Shown here: in pieces, positions 25,845-34,934 of the stretch
Numbering within the stretch: position 1 is the stretch's first letter
Layout of the letters: the number at the start of each line of letters is the position of its first letter
DNA from: a bacterium
Lineage (GTDB): Bacteria; Armatimonadota; JACIXR01
DNA: 37,488 bases
Assembly (NCBI GenBank): GCA_014360465.1
Contig: JACIXQ010000018.1
Location: 1 to 37,488 of the forward strand
Direction of reading: 5' to 3'
The notes under the pieces: generated by a model
What the model saw: only the letters and a program-made list of their open reading frames with translations
Database searches by the model: none
What the model was told of the DNA's origin: nothing
Program-made: the position numbers and the translations under genes

Positions 25845-26679
25845 GCCGGTTGAACTTTCTTTTATTTCTGCAAGAAGATGGTCTGGCGAGAAAAATTTCC
25901 AGCGAGATTATAAGTTTATCTGTGGTGTTCCCTATGAGAGGACGGAAAGTTTTCGGGGTGGGGCAAGCTTAGCACCTTCGGAAATAAGGGAATTTTCCCA
26001 CAGTCTTGAATCTTACAGCATAATTCTGGGCAAGGACCTTGAGGAGATAAAATTATTTGACATCGGTGATTTGGATGTTTCCGAGCTCGAGCCAGAGGAT
26101 ATGATATGGGAGGTTGAAGAAGCCATCAGCAGTTTGCTTCCGGCTTTCCCCCTTGTACTTGGAGGGGAACATACGATTTCCCTGGGCGTTATTAGGGCTT
26201 TAGCTAACCATTATCCTGAGCTATATGTTATTTCTCTTGATGCCCATCCCGATTTCCGTTCCTTTTATGAGGGGAGAAAACTTAGCCATGCAACTGTGCT
26301 GAAGCGCATTTCTGAGGTAGTTGGTAAGAAAAACATATTTCTCCTCGGGATAAGAACATCAACGCCTGAGGAATGGGAGGAGCTGAAGGGATTAAATAAA
26401 GTATCCCCTGAACCGATAGATTTGCCCCTTTCCCTGAGGGATAAGCCCATATATCTTTCACTGGATATAGATGTTCTTGACCCAAGCTGTGCTCCCGGAA
26501 CAGGCAACCCTGAACCTGGTGGCTGGAGCTTCAAAGAGCTTCAGGATTTCCTTCTCTCGCTAAGAGGTTTCAAAGTGGTAGGGATGGACATAGTTGAGGT
26601 TTCTCCGCCATTGGACCCAAGTGGAATTACGATTGTTGCCGCTGCCAAAATAGCGAGAGAAGCTTTACTATTGTTTTAA
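25834..26679 (+). CDS. speB: Agmatinase / N1-aminopropylagmatine ureohydrolase
   Basis: Protein of 281 residues. It starts with TTG at 25834 behind the G-rich run near 25819-25826; no in-frame ATG or GTG fits better. Ureohydrolases release urea using two Mn ions. The ligands are in place: His113 in LGGEHTIS, Asp136, His138 and Asp140 in LDAHPDF, and Asp211 and Asp213 in LDIDVLDP. VEVSPPLDPSG near the end is typical. In this operon it could act on agmatine (giving putrescine) or on aminopropylagmatine (giving spermidine). It is the last gene of the operon and converges with an M42 peptidase 13 bases on, with no terminator seen. Confidence 0.93.
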   Translation: MLFKPVELSFISARRWSGEKNFQRDYKFICGVPYERTESFRGGASLAPSEIREFSHSLESYSIILGKDLEEIKLFDIGDLDVSELEPEDMIWEVEEAISSLLPAFPLVLGGEHTISLGVIRALANHYPELYVISLDAHPDFRSFYEGRKLSHATVLKRISEVVGKKNIFLLGIRTSTPEEWEELKGLNKVSPEPIDLPLSLRDKPIYLSLDIDVLDPSCAPGTGNPEPGGWSFKELQDFLLSLRGFKVVGMDIVEVSPPLDPSGITIVAAAKIAREALLLF

Positions 26680-26692
26680 AATATAATTTTGG

Positions 26693-27766
26693 TTACAAGG
26701 GTTTAAGGGAAACAACGGTTTGGGAGTCCAGCTTTTTGAGGACAGCGATTAAAAGTTTCTTCGTATTTTCAAAATCCTCAGCGCTCATAATCCCTATAGG
26801 TGAGTGAATATGGCGGGTTGGAACGCCTATCACTATGCTTGGGACCCCTTCTGCATATAAATGTATTCTACCTGCGTCTGTTGCTCCGCCCTCCATAATT
26901 TCGAACTGGTAGCTAATTCCCAATTCCTTAGCCGTATCTATAAAGAGGTCTCTGAGGCGAATATTAGGAATAAGTGAAACATCGTAAAGACAAATTACTG
27001 GACCGCCACCCAGTTTCGCTTGAGCATCTTCGGGGTTTACTCCGGGGACATCACCTGCTATCGCTACCTCCAGGGCGATGGCGACATCTGGCTTAACAAG
27101 ATAGGCGGCAGTTTGCGCTCCTCTTAAACCCACTTCTTCCTGAACGGTAGCAGCGGCGTAAATCGTGTTGGGATGGTCACTGCCAACTTCTTCAAGAATC
27201 TTTATAAGAAGAGCGCAACCCACTCTGTCGTCAAGTCCTTTGCCCATATAAGCCTTTCCCTTCGCCATTTCCTCAAATGGACCATATGGCACGATAGGGT
27301 CCCCAATCTTTATACCCAAACCAGCTACTTCCTCCTCACTTTTTACCCCTACATCTATAAACATATCCTTCCTCTCTATCAATTTCGTCCTTTCTGCGGG
27401 AGGAACTATGTGGGGCGGTTTGCACCCTATAACTCCAAGAACATCTCCTTCCCTTGTCTTGATGACAACCCTCTGCCCAAGAATAAGTTGGTCCATCCAT
27501 CCGCCCAACGGTGTGAATTTGAGATATCCTTCCTTCGTTATGTAGCGAACAATAAAGCCGATTTCATCCATATGAGCGGCAAGCATAACCCGTGGTTGTT
27601 CTTGTGTTCCTTTCTTGATGCCTACAAGTGTTCCCAGCTTGTCTGTTTGGATTTCATCGACGAACTTTTCCATAAGTTCGCGCATCAATGAGCGCACTCC
27701 CTCTTCATATCCAGAGGGTCCGTCAGCATTGCAAAGAAGTCTTAGAAGCTCTTTGCTATCCATCAT
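26693..27766 (-). CDS. M42-family metalloaminopeptidase
   Basis: Protein of 357 residues, starting at ATG 27766 after AAGGAGG. M42 enzymes (TET aminopeptidases and glutamyl aminopeptidases, often annotated as cellulase M or FrvX) form dodecameric tetrahedra that clear short peptides in thermophiles. The dinuclear metal site is readable: AAHMDEIGF (His), KGLDDRVG (bridging Asp), VQEEVGLRG (catalytic and ligand Glu) and TRHIHSP (His). Starting block DGPSGYEEGVR is typical. Substrate preference cannot be told. It is a single-gene unit, divergent from the LysM gene. Confidence 0.93.
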   Translation of the reverse strand: MMDSKELLRLLCNADGPSGYEEGVRSLMRELMEKFVDEIQTDKLGTLVGIKKGTQEQPRVMLAAHMDEIGFIVRYITKEGYLKFTPLGGWMDQLILGQRVVIKTREGDVLGVIGCKPPHIVPPAERTKLIERKDMFIDVGVKSEEEVAGLGIKIGDPIVPYGPFEEMAKGKAYMGKGLDDRVGCALLIKILEEVGSDHPNTIYAAATVQEEVGLRGAQTAAYLVKPDVAIALEVAIAGDVPGVNPEDAQAKLGGGPVICLYDVSLIPNIRLRDLFIDTAKELGISYQFEIMEGGATDAGRIHLYAEGVPSIVIGVPTRHIHSPIGIMSAEDFENTKKLLIAVLKKLDSQTVVSLKPL

Positions 27767-27800
27767 TCAAAAAATGACCTCCTTCCCTTTTTTTTGAAAA

Positions 27801-27828
27801 ATTTTAGCATAAAATATTTTCTGTGCAA
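27801..27828 (-). promoter_or_regulatory. Candidate promoter of the M42 peptidase gene
   Basis: On the minus strand, TTGCAC (27828-27823), a 16-base spacer and TAAAAT (27806-27801), ahead of the AAGGAGG at 27784-27778. Confidence 0.45.
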
Positions 27829-28059
27829 TTGCTTTATTCATTTGCAGAGAAATTTTTGGGGGAAAATTTCATAAAAAGCACTATTTAGTATTTCCGGAAA
27901 AAGATAACATTGAGTGCTGAAGTTACAGTGTAGAAGTTTTCAGTTACGCTGTTGATTGAGTAAGGAAATTTATTTTCTTCAATATAGTAGGATGCAACAT
28001 CTACGAGCCTATAGATATAGACGAACTCTTTAAGCAGTTGACACATTTTTCGACGCAGT

Positions 28060-28098
28060 TCAATATGGTATAGAATCTCGATCTTCTTGCCATATTGA
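28060..28098. promoter_or_regulatory. 9-bp dyad, possible operator or hairpin
   Basis: TCAATATGG at 28060-28068 is mirrored by CCATATTGA at 28090-28098. It lies between a weak TTGACA (28038) and the main promoter of the LysM gene. Confidence 0.4.
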
Positions 28099-28142
28099 TG
28101 ATATCATCTTATAATTTTTAATAATATCTGTTCTAAAGATTG

Positions 28143-28171
28143 TTGACTAAATAGAGTAGTTTACCTATCCT
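28143..28171 (+). promoter_or_regulatory. Promoter of the LysM/NlpC gene
   Basis: TTGACT at 28143-28148, 17-base spacer, TATCCT at 28166-28171. Start near 28178, leaving a short leader with the AAGGAGG at 28184-28190. Confidence 0.65.
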
Positions 28172-28183
28172 AATTAAAAACAA

Positions 28184-28190
28184 AAGGAGG
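28184..28190 (+). promoter_or_regulatory. Shine-Dalgarno deciding the GTG start at 28197
   Basis: AAGGAGG ends directly against an in-frame TTG (28191), too close for initiation, and six bases before GTG 28197. Confidence 0.8.
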
Positions 28191-28196
28191 TTGATC

Positions 28197-29579
28197 GTGC
28201 GTAGCAGAGTACTTTTTCTGATAGCGGCTGGTATTGTAGTTTCGTCAATTATACTTTTTCCCTTAACTCATAAAACAAAATCCTCTATTCCTGGTTTGAC
28301 GGTCACAGTTTCTCAACCCGTGCCCGTGGCTGAAGCTTCCGATGTTTCTCCCAAAGAGATAACCTATGAGGTCAAGCCAGGTGATTCCCTATGGAGCATA
28401 GCCCATAAAATGGGCGTTTCAGTAGAAAAAATTGTCCAGATTAACAAAATAGACCCAAATAAGAAATTACAAATAGGGGAGAAACTTCGTATCCCCTTGG
28501 AAGAGAAATTATCACAGAAGAAAGAGCAGGAGCCTGCTCAAAATAAACCTCAAAAAGGGGTTGTCTATCAGGTCAAGGAAGGGGATACGCTCTGGACTAT
28601 CGCGAGGAAGTTCGGTGTAAGGGTGGAGGATATAGCACGGGTGAATGGTATAAGCATAAACAAGACTTTGCAAATTGGGGAGAAATTATCCATCCCCTCG
28701 GCTTCTCGGAAGCAAATTGCTTATCATAATTCCTCTATTTCAAAAACTCGTGTTGGGGTTTTGTATCAGGTTAGGAATGGTGATTCCCTTTGGACAATTG
28801 CTAAGAAATATGGAATATCGGTAGAAAGTCTGGCGAAGGCTAATAATATCAGTCTCAACAAGACGCTTCAAATTGGTGAAAAGTTAGTGATACCAGGTGC
28901 CAAGGTGGTTAGTTCTAATAAAGGGGCAACTTTAAAAGTTCACCGCGATGGTGTTTTCTTGAGAAAAGGTCCCGGAACGAATTATGCCGCAATTGCGAAA
29001 TTATCCAAGGGGATGGTTCTTGTTTCCCTTGGGCAACAGGGAGATTGGCAGAAGGTTTCATTATCCAATGGTAAAGTCGGTTGGATAAGGAGGGATATGC
29101 TCGGTTTATCTTTAGCTAAGAAATCAACAACATCCATTGCCAGACGACCAAAGCGTTCTTCTAATGAATCGGTCGTTGCTTATTCTGCAAGTGAGGGGAA
29201 TGAGCATATAGGGTCAAATAATGTTGTGAGCACGGCTATGCGTTACAGGGGCACAAGATATTCCTATGGTGGTTTGTCTTCTCGCGGTTTTGATTGTTCG
29301 GGCTTTGTCAAATATGTTTACCAAAAGCATGGTTTGAATCTTCCCCATAATGCTGCAGCTCAGTACAAGTATGGTAAACCAGTAAGCAAATCGGAATTAC
29401 AACCCGGTGACCTCGTTTTCTTCCGAACAGGAGGAAGCAAGGGGATAAATCATGTTGGTATATATATAGGTAATGGACAATTCATCCACGCTTCCTCAGC
29501 AAAGGGCAGGGTAAGAATTGATAACCTGAACTCTGGATATTATAGTCAGCGATTTGTAGGAGCGAGAAGGTTAAAGTAA
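28197..29579 (+). CDS. Triple-LysM, SH3b, NlpC/P60 peptidoglycan hydrolase
   Basis: Protein of 460 residues from GTG 28197. An N-terminal hydrophobic segment (VLFLIAAGIVVSSIILFPL) acts as signal or anchor. Three LysM repeats follow at about 55-100, 122-166 and 187-231, each with a GDSLW or GDTLW start and LQIGEKL near the end. A bacterial SH3 domain (VFLRKGPGTNYAAIAKL) spans about 240-305. The NlpC/P60 catalytic domain covers 345-460, with Cys367 in FDCSGF, His419 in NHVGIYIGNG and a third polar site His431 in FIHASS. Such enzymes cut gamma-D-Glu-diaminopimelate bonds in wall peptides. The domain order is typical of D,L-endopeptidases used in cell separation. It has its own promoter and a stem-loop after it, so it is a single-gene unit. 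Confidence 0.95.
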   Translation: MRSRVLFLIAAGIVVSSIILFPLTHKTKSSIPGLTVTVSQPVPVAEASDVSPKEITYEVKPGDSLWSIAHKMGVSVEKIVQINKIDPNKKLQIGEKLRIPLEEKLSQKKEQEPAQNKPQKGVVYQVKEGDTLWTIARKFGVRVEDIARVNGISINKTLQIGEKLSIPSASRKQIAYHNSSISKTRVGVLYQVRNGDSLWTIAKKYGISVESLAKANNISLNKTLQIGEKLVIPGAKVVSSNKGATLKVHRDGVFLRKGPGTNYAAIAKLSKGMVLVSLGQQGDWQKVSLSNGKVGWIRRDMLGLSLAKKSTTSIARRPKRSSNESVVAYSASEGNEHIGSNNVVSTAMRYRGTRYSYGGLSSRGFDCSGFVKYVYQKHGLNLPHNAAAQYKYGKPVSKSELQPGDLVFFRTGGSKGINHVGIYIGNGQFIHASSAKGRVRIDNLNSGYYSQRFVGARRLK

Positions 29580-29593
29580 AATCCAGCTTACCT

Positions 29594-29653
29594 GGTGGAC
29601 TTATTTCTTGTGCTATTGAAGAGGAAAGTAGCACAAGGCAGGGTCCACTTTAT
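29594..29653 (+). terminator. Two-tier stem-loop after the LysM gene
   Basis: An outer stem (GTGGAC 29595-29600 with GTCCAC 29643-29648) encloses an inner 9-bp stem (29607-29615 with 29629-29637). A weak T-rich stretch follows. It probably terminates the wall-hydrolase transcript before the nfeD promoter. Confidence 0.5.
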
Positions 29654-29668
29654 CTATAATCTTATGAG

Positions 29669-29697
29669 TTGACATATTATCATTTTTCCCTTATCCT
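29669..29697 (+). promoter_or_regulatory. Promoter of the nfeD-slipin pair, with overlapping dyad
   Basis: TTGACA at 29669-29674, 17-base spacer, TATCCT at 29692-29697. The -10 lies in an imperfect dyad: TTATCCTCA (29691-29699) against TGAGGGATAA (29706-29715), one base bulged. With a start near 29704 the left arm is not transcribed, so the dyad would act as DNA. Confidence 0.65.
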
Positions 29698-29717
29698 CAT
29701 ATTGCTGAGGGATAAAA

Positions 29718-31004
29718 ATGAAGAGAAAAATACTTTACATTTTCCTTATGCTGTTTGGGTGTTTGGCTTTCTCGCAACAGCCCATTTATCTTCTTAAAAT
29801 AGAAGGGGCGATAACACCTTCTGTTAGCCGATATACCATCAGGGTGATAAATGAGGCTGTGGCAAATAGAGCGCAGGCTGTGATAATAGAAATGGATACC
29901 CCCGGAGGCTTGGATAAGAGTATGAGGGAAATCATTCAGAAGGAGTTGTCAGCGCCCATTCCGGTCATCGTCTTCGTCTATCCGCCTGGTGCAAGGGCCG
30001 CTTCAGCTGGAGCTTATATAACTATTGCTGCCGATATAGCCGCTATGGCTCCGGGAACTAATATCGGGGCTGCTACTCCGGTTCAGCTTGGTGGCATGCC
30101 GGAGGGTGAGGGTAGTGGAACAATGGAGAGGAAAATTGTGAACGACGCCGCTGCTTTTATGAAATCACTTGCCCAGAAAAAACACAGGAATGTGCAGTGG
30201 GCGGAAGAAGCAGTGCGAAAAGCTCGTTCCTCTTCTGCTGAGGAAGCATTGAAACTTGGAGTAATAGACCTTATAGCTAATGATTTACAGGACCTGCTGA
30301 ATAAATTGGATGGAAAAGAGATCAATAAAGACGGTGTAACCTATGTCTTGCACACGAAGGGAGCACCCGTATCTCAACAGGAGATGAATTGGAGGGAGAA
30401 ATTTCTTCAGCTTCTGTCCGACCCCAATTTCTCCTATCTGCTTCTGCTCTTAGCAACATATGGGATAATCTTTGAGCTATCAAATCCTGGGGCGATTTTG
30501 CCAGGTGTAATTGGGGCTATGGCTCTCATCCTTGCGCTTTATTCTTTCGCCGTTCTTCCAGTTAACTGGGCAGGACTCGCCCTTATGGGTTTAGGTATAG
30601 GATTTCTCATTGCCGAGGTCAAGGCACCCACTCATGGGCTTCTGGGTATAGCAGGTGGGATTTCCTTCCTCATAGGTTCTATTATGCTATTTGAAGATGT
30701 AAAATATCAGAAGATATCACTCAGCCTGATAGTTTCTATGACGGTTTTTACCATTCTTTTCTTTTTGTTCGTCATAACAGCGGGTATAAAGGCGCAATTT
30801 AGGGCTAAAGCAGTCGGTAAAGAAGCACTCGTGGGCAAGGTGGCAGAAGTACGAAGCGACCTCAATCCCACAGGAATTGTCTTTGTGGAAGGGGAACTTT
30901 GGAAGGCGGAAAGCATATCGGGTCCCATAGAAAAAGGAAGCAAAGTAAGGATCGTTGCTATGAAGGGGTTGACCCTTCAAGTAGAAAAAGAAAAGGAGGT
31001 ATGA
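29718..31004 (+). CDS. NfeD-family membrane serine protease (long form)
   Basis: Protein of 428 residues after GAGGGATA. Signal peptide (FLMLFGCLAFS). Residues about 22-210 are a ClpP-like protease domain with MDTPGGLD, the nucleophile in ARAASAGAYI (Ser96) and a Lys (probably Lys139 in MERKIVND), matching the Ser-Lys dyad of Pyrococcus PH1510. Four or five membrane helices follow (from about 233 to 355), then a small C-terminal OB-fold NfeD domain (LVGKVAEVRSDLNPTG onward). Long NfeD proteins pair with stomatin-like partners and in Pyrococcus cleave the stomatin C-terminus. The next gene is exactly such a partner, 3 bases on. Confidence 0.94.
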   Translation: MKRKILYIFLMLFGCLAFSQQPIYLLKIEGAITPSVSRYTIRVINEAVANRAQAVIIEMDTPGGLDKSMREIIQKELSAPIPVIVFVYPPGARAASAGAYITIAADIAAMAPGTNIGAATPVQLGGMPEGEGSGTMERKIVNDAAAFMKSLAQKKHRNVQWAEEAVRKARSSSAEEALKLGVIDLIANDLQDLLNKLDGKEINKDGVTYVLHTKGAPVSQQEMNWREKFLQLLSDPNFSYLLLLLATYGIIFELSNPGAILPGVIGAMALILALYSFAVLPVNWAGLALMGLGIGFLIAEVKAPTHGLLGIAGGISFLIGSIMLFEDVKYQKISLSLIVSMTVFTILFFLFVITAGIKAQFRAKAVGKEALVGKVAEVRSDLNPTGIVFVEGELWKAESISGPIEKGSKVRIVAMKGLTLQVEKEKEV

Positions 31005-31007
31005 AAT

Positions 31008-31763
31008 ATGTGGCAAGGAATTTTAACGATTGTCATCATTTTCCTCATCATCATTTTGCCTCAGGCTATCAGGGTAGTAAGGGAATACGAGCGTGGGGTC
31101 ATCTTCAGGTTGGGTAGATTGATTGGGGCGAAAGGTCCAGGACTATTTTTCCTCATTCCAATAGTTGATAAGATGGTGAAGATAGACCTGCGTGTGGTAA
31201 CCCTTGATGTTCCACGACAGGAGATGATGACAAGGGACAATGTTCCAGTTACGGTTGATGCAGTGGTGTATTTCAGGGTTGTTAATCCGGAGGACGCTGT
31301 GTGTAAGGTTGAGAACTATATGAGGGCAACCTCGTTGATATCCCAAACGACATTGCGGAGTGTCGTAGGGCAATCGGAATTGGATGACCTTCTTGCTCAC
31401 AGGGATAAGATTAACCAGCAGTTGCAGGCGATAATAGATGAACAAACGGAACCCTGGGGAATCAAAGTAACTACAGTTGAGGTTAGGGATGTGATCCTTC
31501 CAGAAGGAATGAGAAGGGCGATGGCAAGGCAAGCGGAGACGGAAAGAGAGAGAAGGGCAAAGGTTATCAACGCTGAGGGCGAATATCAGGCAGCCCAGAG
31601 GTTGGCGGAAGCCGCTGCAATATTGAGCGAACATCCAGCTTCTATCCAACTGCGCTTCCTCCAGACCTTAAGCGACATCGCTTCAGAACACACCGCCACC
31701 GTAGTTATGCCCATACCAATTGACCTACTTGCTCCTCTCCTGAAGAAGGAAAGCACTAAATAA
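31008..31763 (+). CDS. Slipin / stomatin-like SPFH membrane protein
   Basis: Protein of 251 residues after AAAGGAGGT. An N-terminal membrane helix (residues ~3-18, [17 protein letters not shown]) leads into the SPFH domain: [44 protein letters not shown] and [21 protein letters not shown] charged helical stretch (residues ~175-215) and the hydrophobic tail typical of NfeD-cleaved stomatins close the protein. It likely forms oligomeric membrane scaffolds with the upstream NfeD protease; the two are cotranscribed. A terminator follows. Confidence 0.95.
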   Translation: MWQGILTIVIIFLIIILPQAIRVVREYERGVIFRLGRLIGAKGPGLFFLIPIVDKMVKIDLRVVTLDVPRQEMMTRDNVPVTVDAVVYFRVVNPEDAVCKVENYMRATSLISQTTLRSVVGQSELDDLLAHRDKINQQLQAIIDEQTEPWGIKVTTVEVRDVILPEGMRRAMARQAETERERRAKVINAEGEYQAAQRLAEAAAILSEHPASIQLRFLQTLSDIASEHTATVVMPIPIDLLAPLLKKESTK

Positions 31764-31799
31764 AGAATTAAGGTAACGCCTGTTAAAAAGGAAATGTTT

Positions 31800-31824
31800 C
31801 CCCAGTAAAGGGGGGTTCTTTTTT
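31800..31824 (+). terminator. Intrinsic terminator of the nfeD-slipin operon
   Basis: CCCC (31800-31803) pairs with the G run at 31810-31815 over a six-base loop, extendable by two G-U pairs. It is followed by TTCTTTTTT. Confidence 0.65.
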
Positions 31825-31896
31825 CTCGCAAAAGAGTGCTAAAGAAGAAAAATGTAAGCGTTGTTTCGTTATTGGGAAGATGGTGGAAATAGTTAT

Positions 31897-33725
<1,829 letters not shown>

Positions 33726-33737
33726 GGTGATTGAAAA

Positions 33738-34934
33738 GTGAAACTGACAAGAAGGGAATTTTTGAAAACTATTGCTACTACTGCCCTTTCCATTTGGGCG
33801 ATGGATGAAGGTTTGCTGGCAGAGGAAAAGAAGGAAATCCCAAAGCGAAAATTGGGGAAAATGGGAGTAGAAACATCAATAATAGGGATTGGCTGTTTCC
33901 ACTTGATAGAGAAGACGGAGGAGGAAGCTGTAAACCTTCTCAACTATATTATAGACGAGGGAGTGAATTATGTGGATGTTGCTCCCTCCTACGGTGATGC
34001 GGAGTTGAAAGTTGGCAAAGTTATGAGAAAGCGAAGAAACGAGGTCTTCCTTGCCACTAAAACCCACGAAAGGACGAAAAGGGGCACTCAGCAACTTTTG
34101 GAGCAGAGCCTGAAGAGGTTGCAAACTGACCATATAGATTTGGTCCAGCTTCATGGAGTAAGCAGCTGGGAAGACCTTGGTATGGTTTTTGAACCTTTTG
34201 GAGCTATCGCGGCTCTTGAAGAAGCGAGAAGGAAAGGGTTGATTAGATTCATTGGTATCTCATCTCATCGCCCTGACATTCTTTTCAAGGCAATAAAGCT
34301 CTATAATTTCGATTCAATCCTCGTTTGGGTTAATTATCTTGACCGCTTCAACTATCCGATAATCCACGAGGAGATACTCCCCTATGCAAGAAAGAACGGC
34401 ATAGCTATTATCGCTATGAAAGCAGTAGGGGATGGATTGCTCAGAGATTCGGCAAGGATGGCTATAAGATATGCGCTAACACACTCCGATGTCGCTGTTT
34501 TAGGTATGAACACCATAGCGCAGGCGAAGCTTGATATCGATGTGGCAAAAAGGTTCAAACCTTTAACAAAGGAAGAAGAGGAACGATGGTTCAAGATAGC
34601 TCCAGAGTTGGGGAATTTCGTCTGTCGGCAATGTGGTAAATGTCTACCTTGCCCTGTGGGAATAGATATTCCTAAGGTTTTCCTTGTGGAAGGCGCATTT
34701 GACCGCCAGGTAATTGATGGAGTCGATAGGGGGAAGGAGGAAAATCAATGGCGCTATACACTGGCACATTGGTATGGTAACGAGAGATGGGCAAAGATGC
34801 TATATGAGGATCTGGCGGTTAAACCTACGGCTTGCGTGAAATGTGGTCAATGTGAAGAGAGATGTCCGTATAAAATCCCTGTTATGCAAAGGATAGAGAG
34901 TATAGCCAAGAAAATAGAAGAATACAAACCTTGA
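33738..34934 (+). CDS. Tat-exported aldo/keto reductase with C-terminal 4Fe-4S motifs
   Basis: Protein of 398 residues from GTG 33738 behind GAGGTGAT. It begins with a twin-arginine signal (KLTRREFLKTIATTALSI). The AKR barrel has the catalytic tetrad Asp80, Tyr85, Lys108 and His139 (DVAPSYGD, ATKTH, QLHG) and the NADPH-side motif IRFIGISSH. The last ~100 residues contain two cysteine clusters: CRQCGKCLPCP (four Cys at x2 spacing) and CVKCGQCEERCP, both ferredoxin-like. This AKR-ferredoxin architecture occurs widely in anaerobes and has no firm substrate. Tat export implies a folded, cofactor-loaded protein outside the membrane, where NADPH is scarce; electron donation through the Fe-S clusters is an inference. 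The stop overlaps the start of the next gene (TTGA). Confidence 0.9.
   Translation: MKLTRREFLKTIATTALSIWAMDEGLLAEEKKEIPKRKLGKMGVETSIIGIGCFHLIEKTEEEAVNLLNYIIDEGVNYVDVAPSYGDAELKVGKVMRKRRNEVFLATKTHERTKRGTQQLLEQSLKRLQTDHIDLVQLHGVSSWEDLGMVFEPFGAIAALEEARRKGLIRFIGISSHRPDILFKAIKLYNFDSILVWVNYLDRFNYPIIHEEILPYARKNGIAIIAMKAVGDGLLRDSARMAIRYALTHSDVAVLGMNTIAQAKLDIDVAKRFKPLTKEEEERWFKIAPELGNFVCRQCGKCLPCPVGIDIPKVFLVEGAFDRQVIDGVDRGKEENQWRYTLAHWYGNERWAKMLYEDLAVKPTACVKCGQCEERCPYKIPVMQRIESIAKKIEEYKP

Larger units (their letters stand above)
27767..28196. other. 430-base divergent intergenic region
   Basis: AT-rich, with no credible coding frame. It holds the M42 promoter (27801-27828, minus), the LysM-gene promoter (28143-28171, plus), a weaker TTGACA at 28038-28043 followed 17 bases on by a poor -10, and a 9-bp dyad (28060-28068 with 28090-28098, 21-base loop). 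Nothing identifiable is seen between about 27830 and 28035. Confidence 0.6.

Noticed and set aside
27173-27691. 172-codon plus-strand frame
   Set aside because: Antisense to the M42 peptidase, which has all its metal ligands.
31143-31649. 168-codon minus-strand frame
   Set aside because: Antisense to the slipin gene; no domain pattern.
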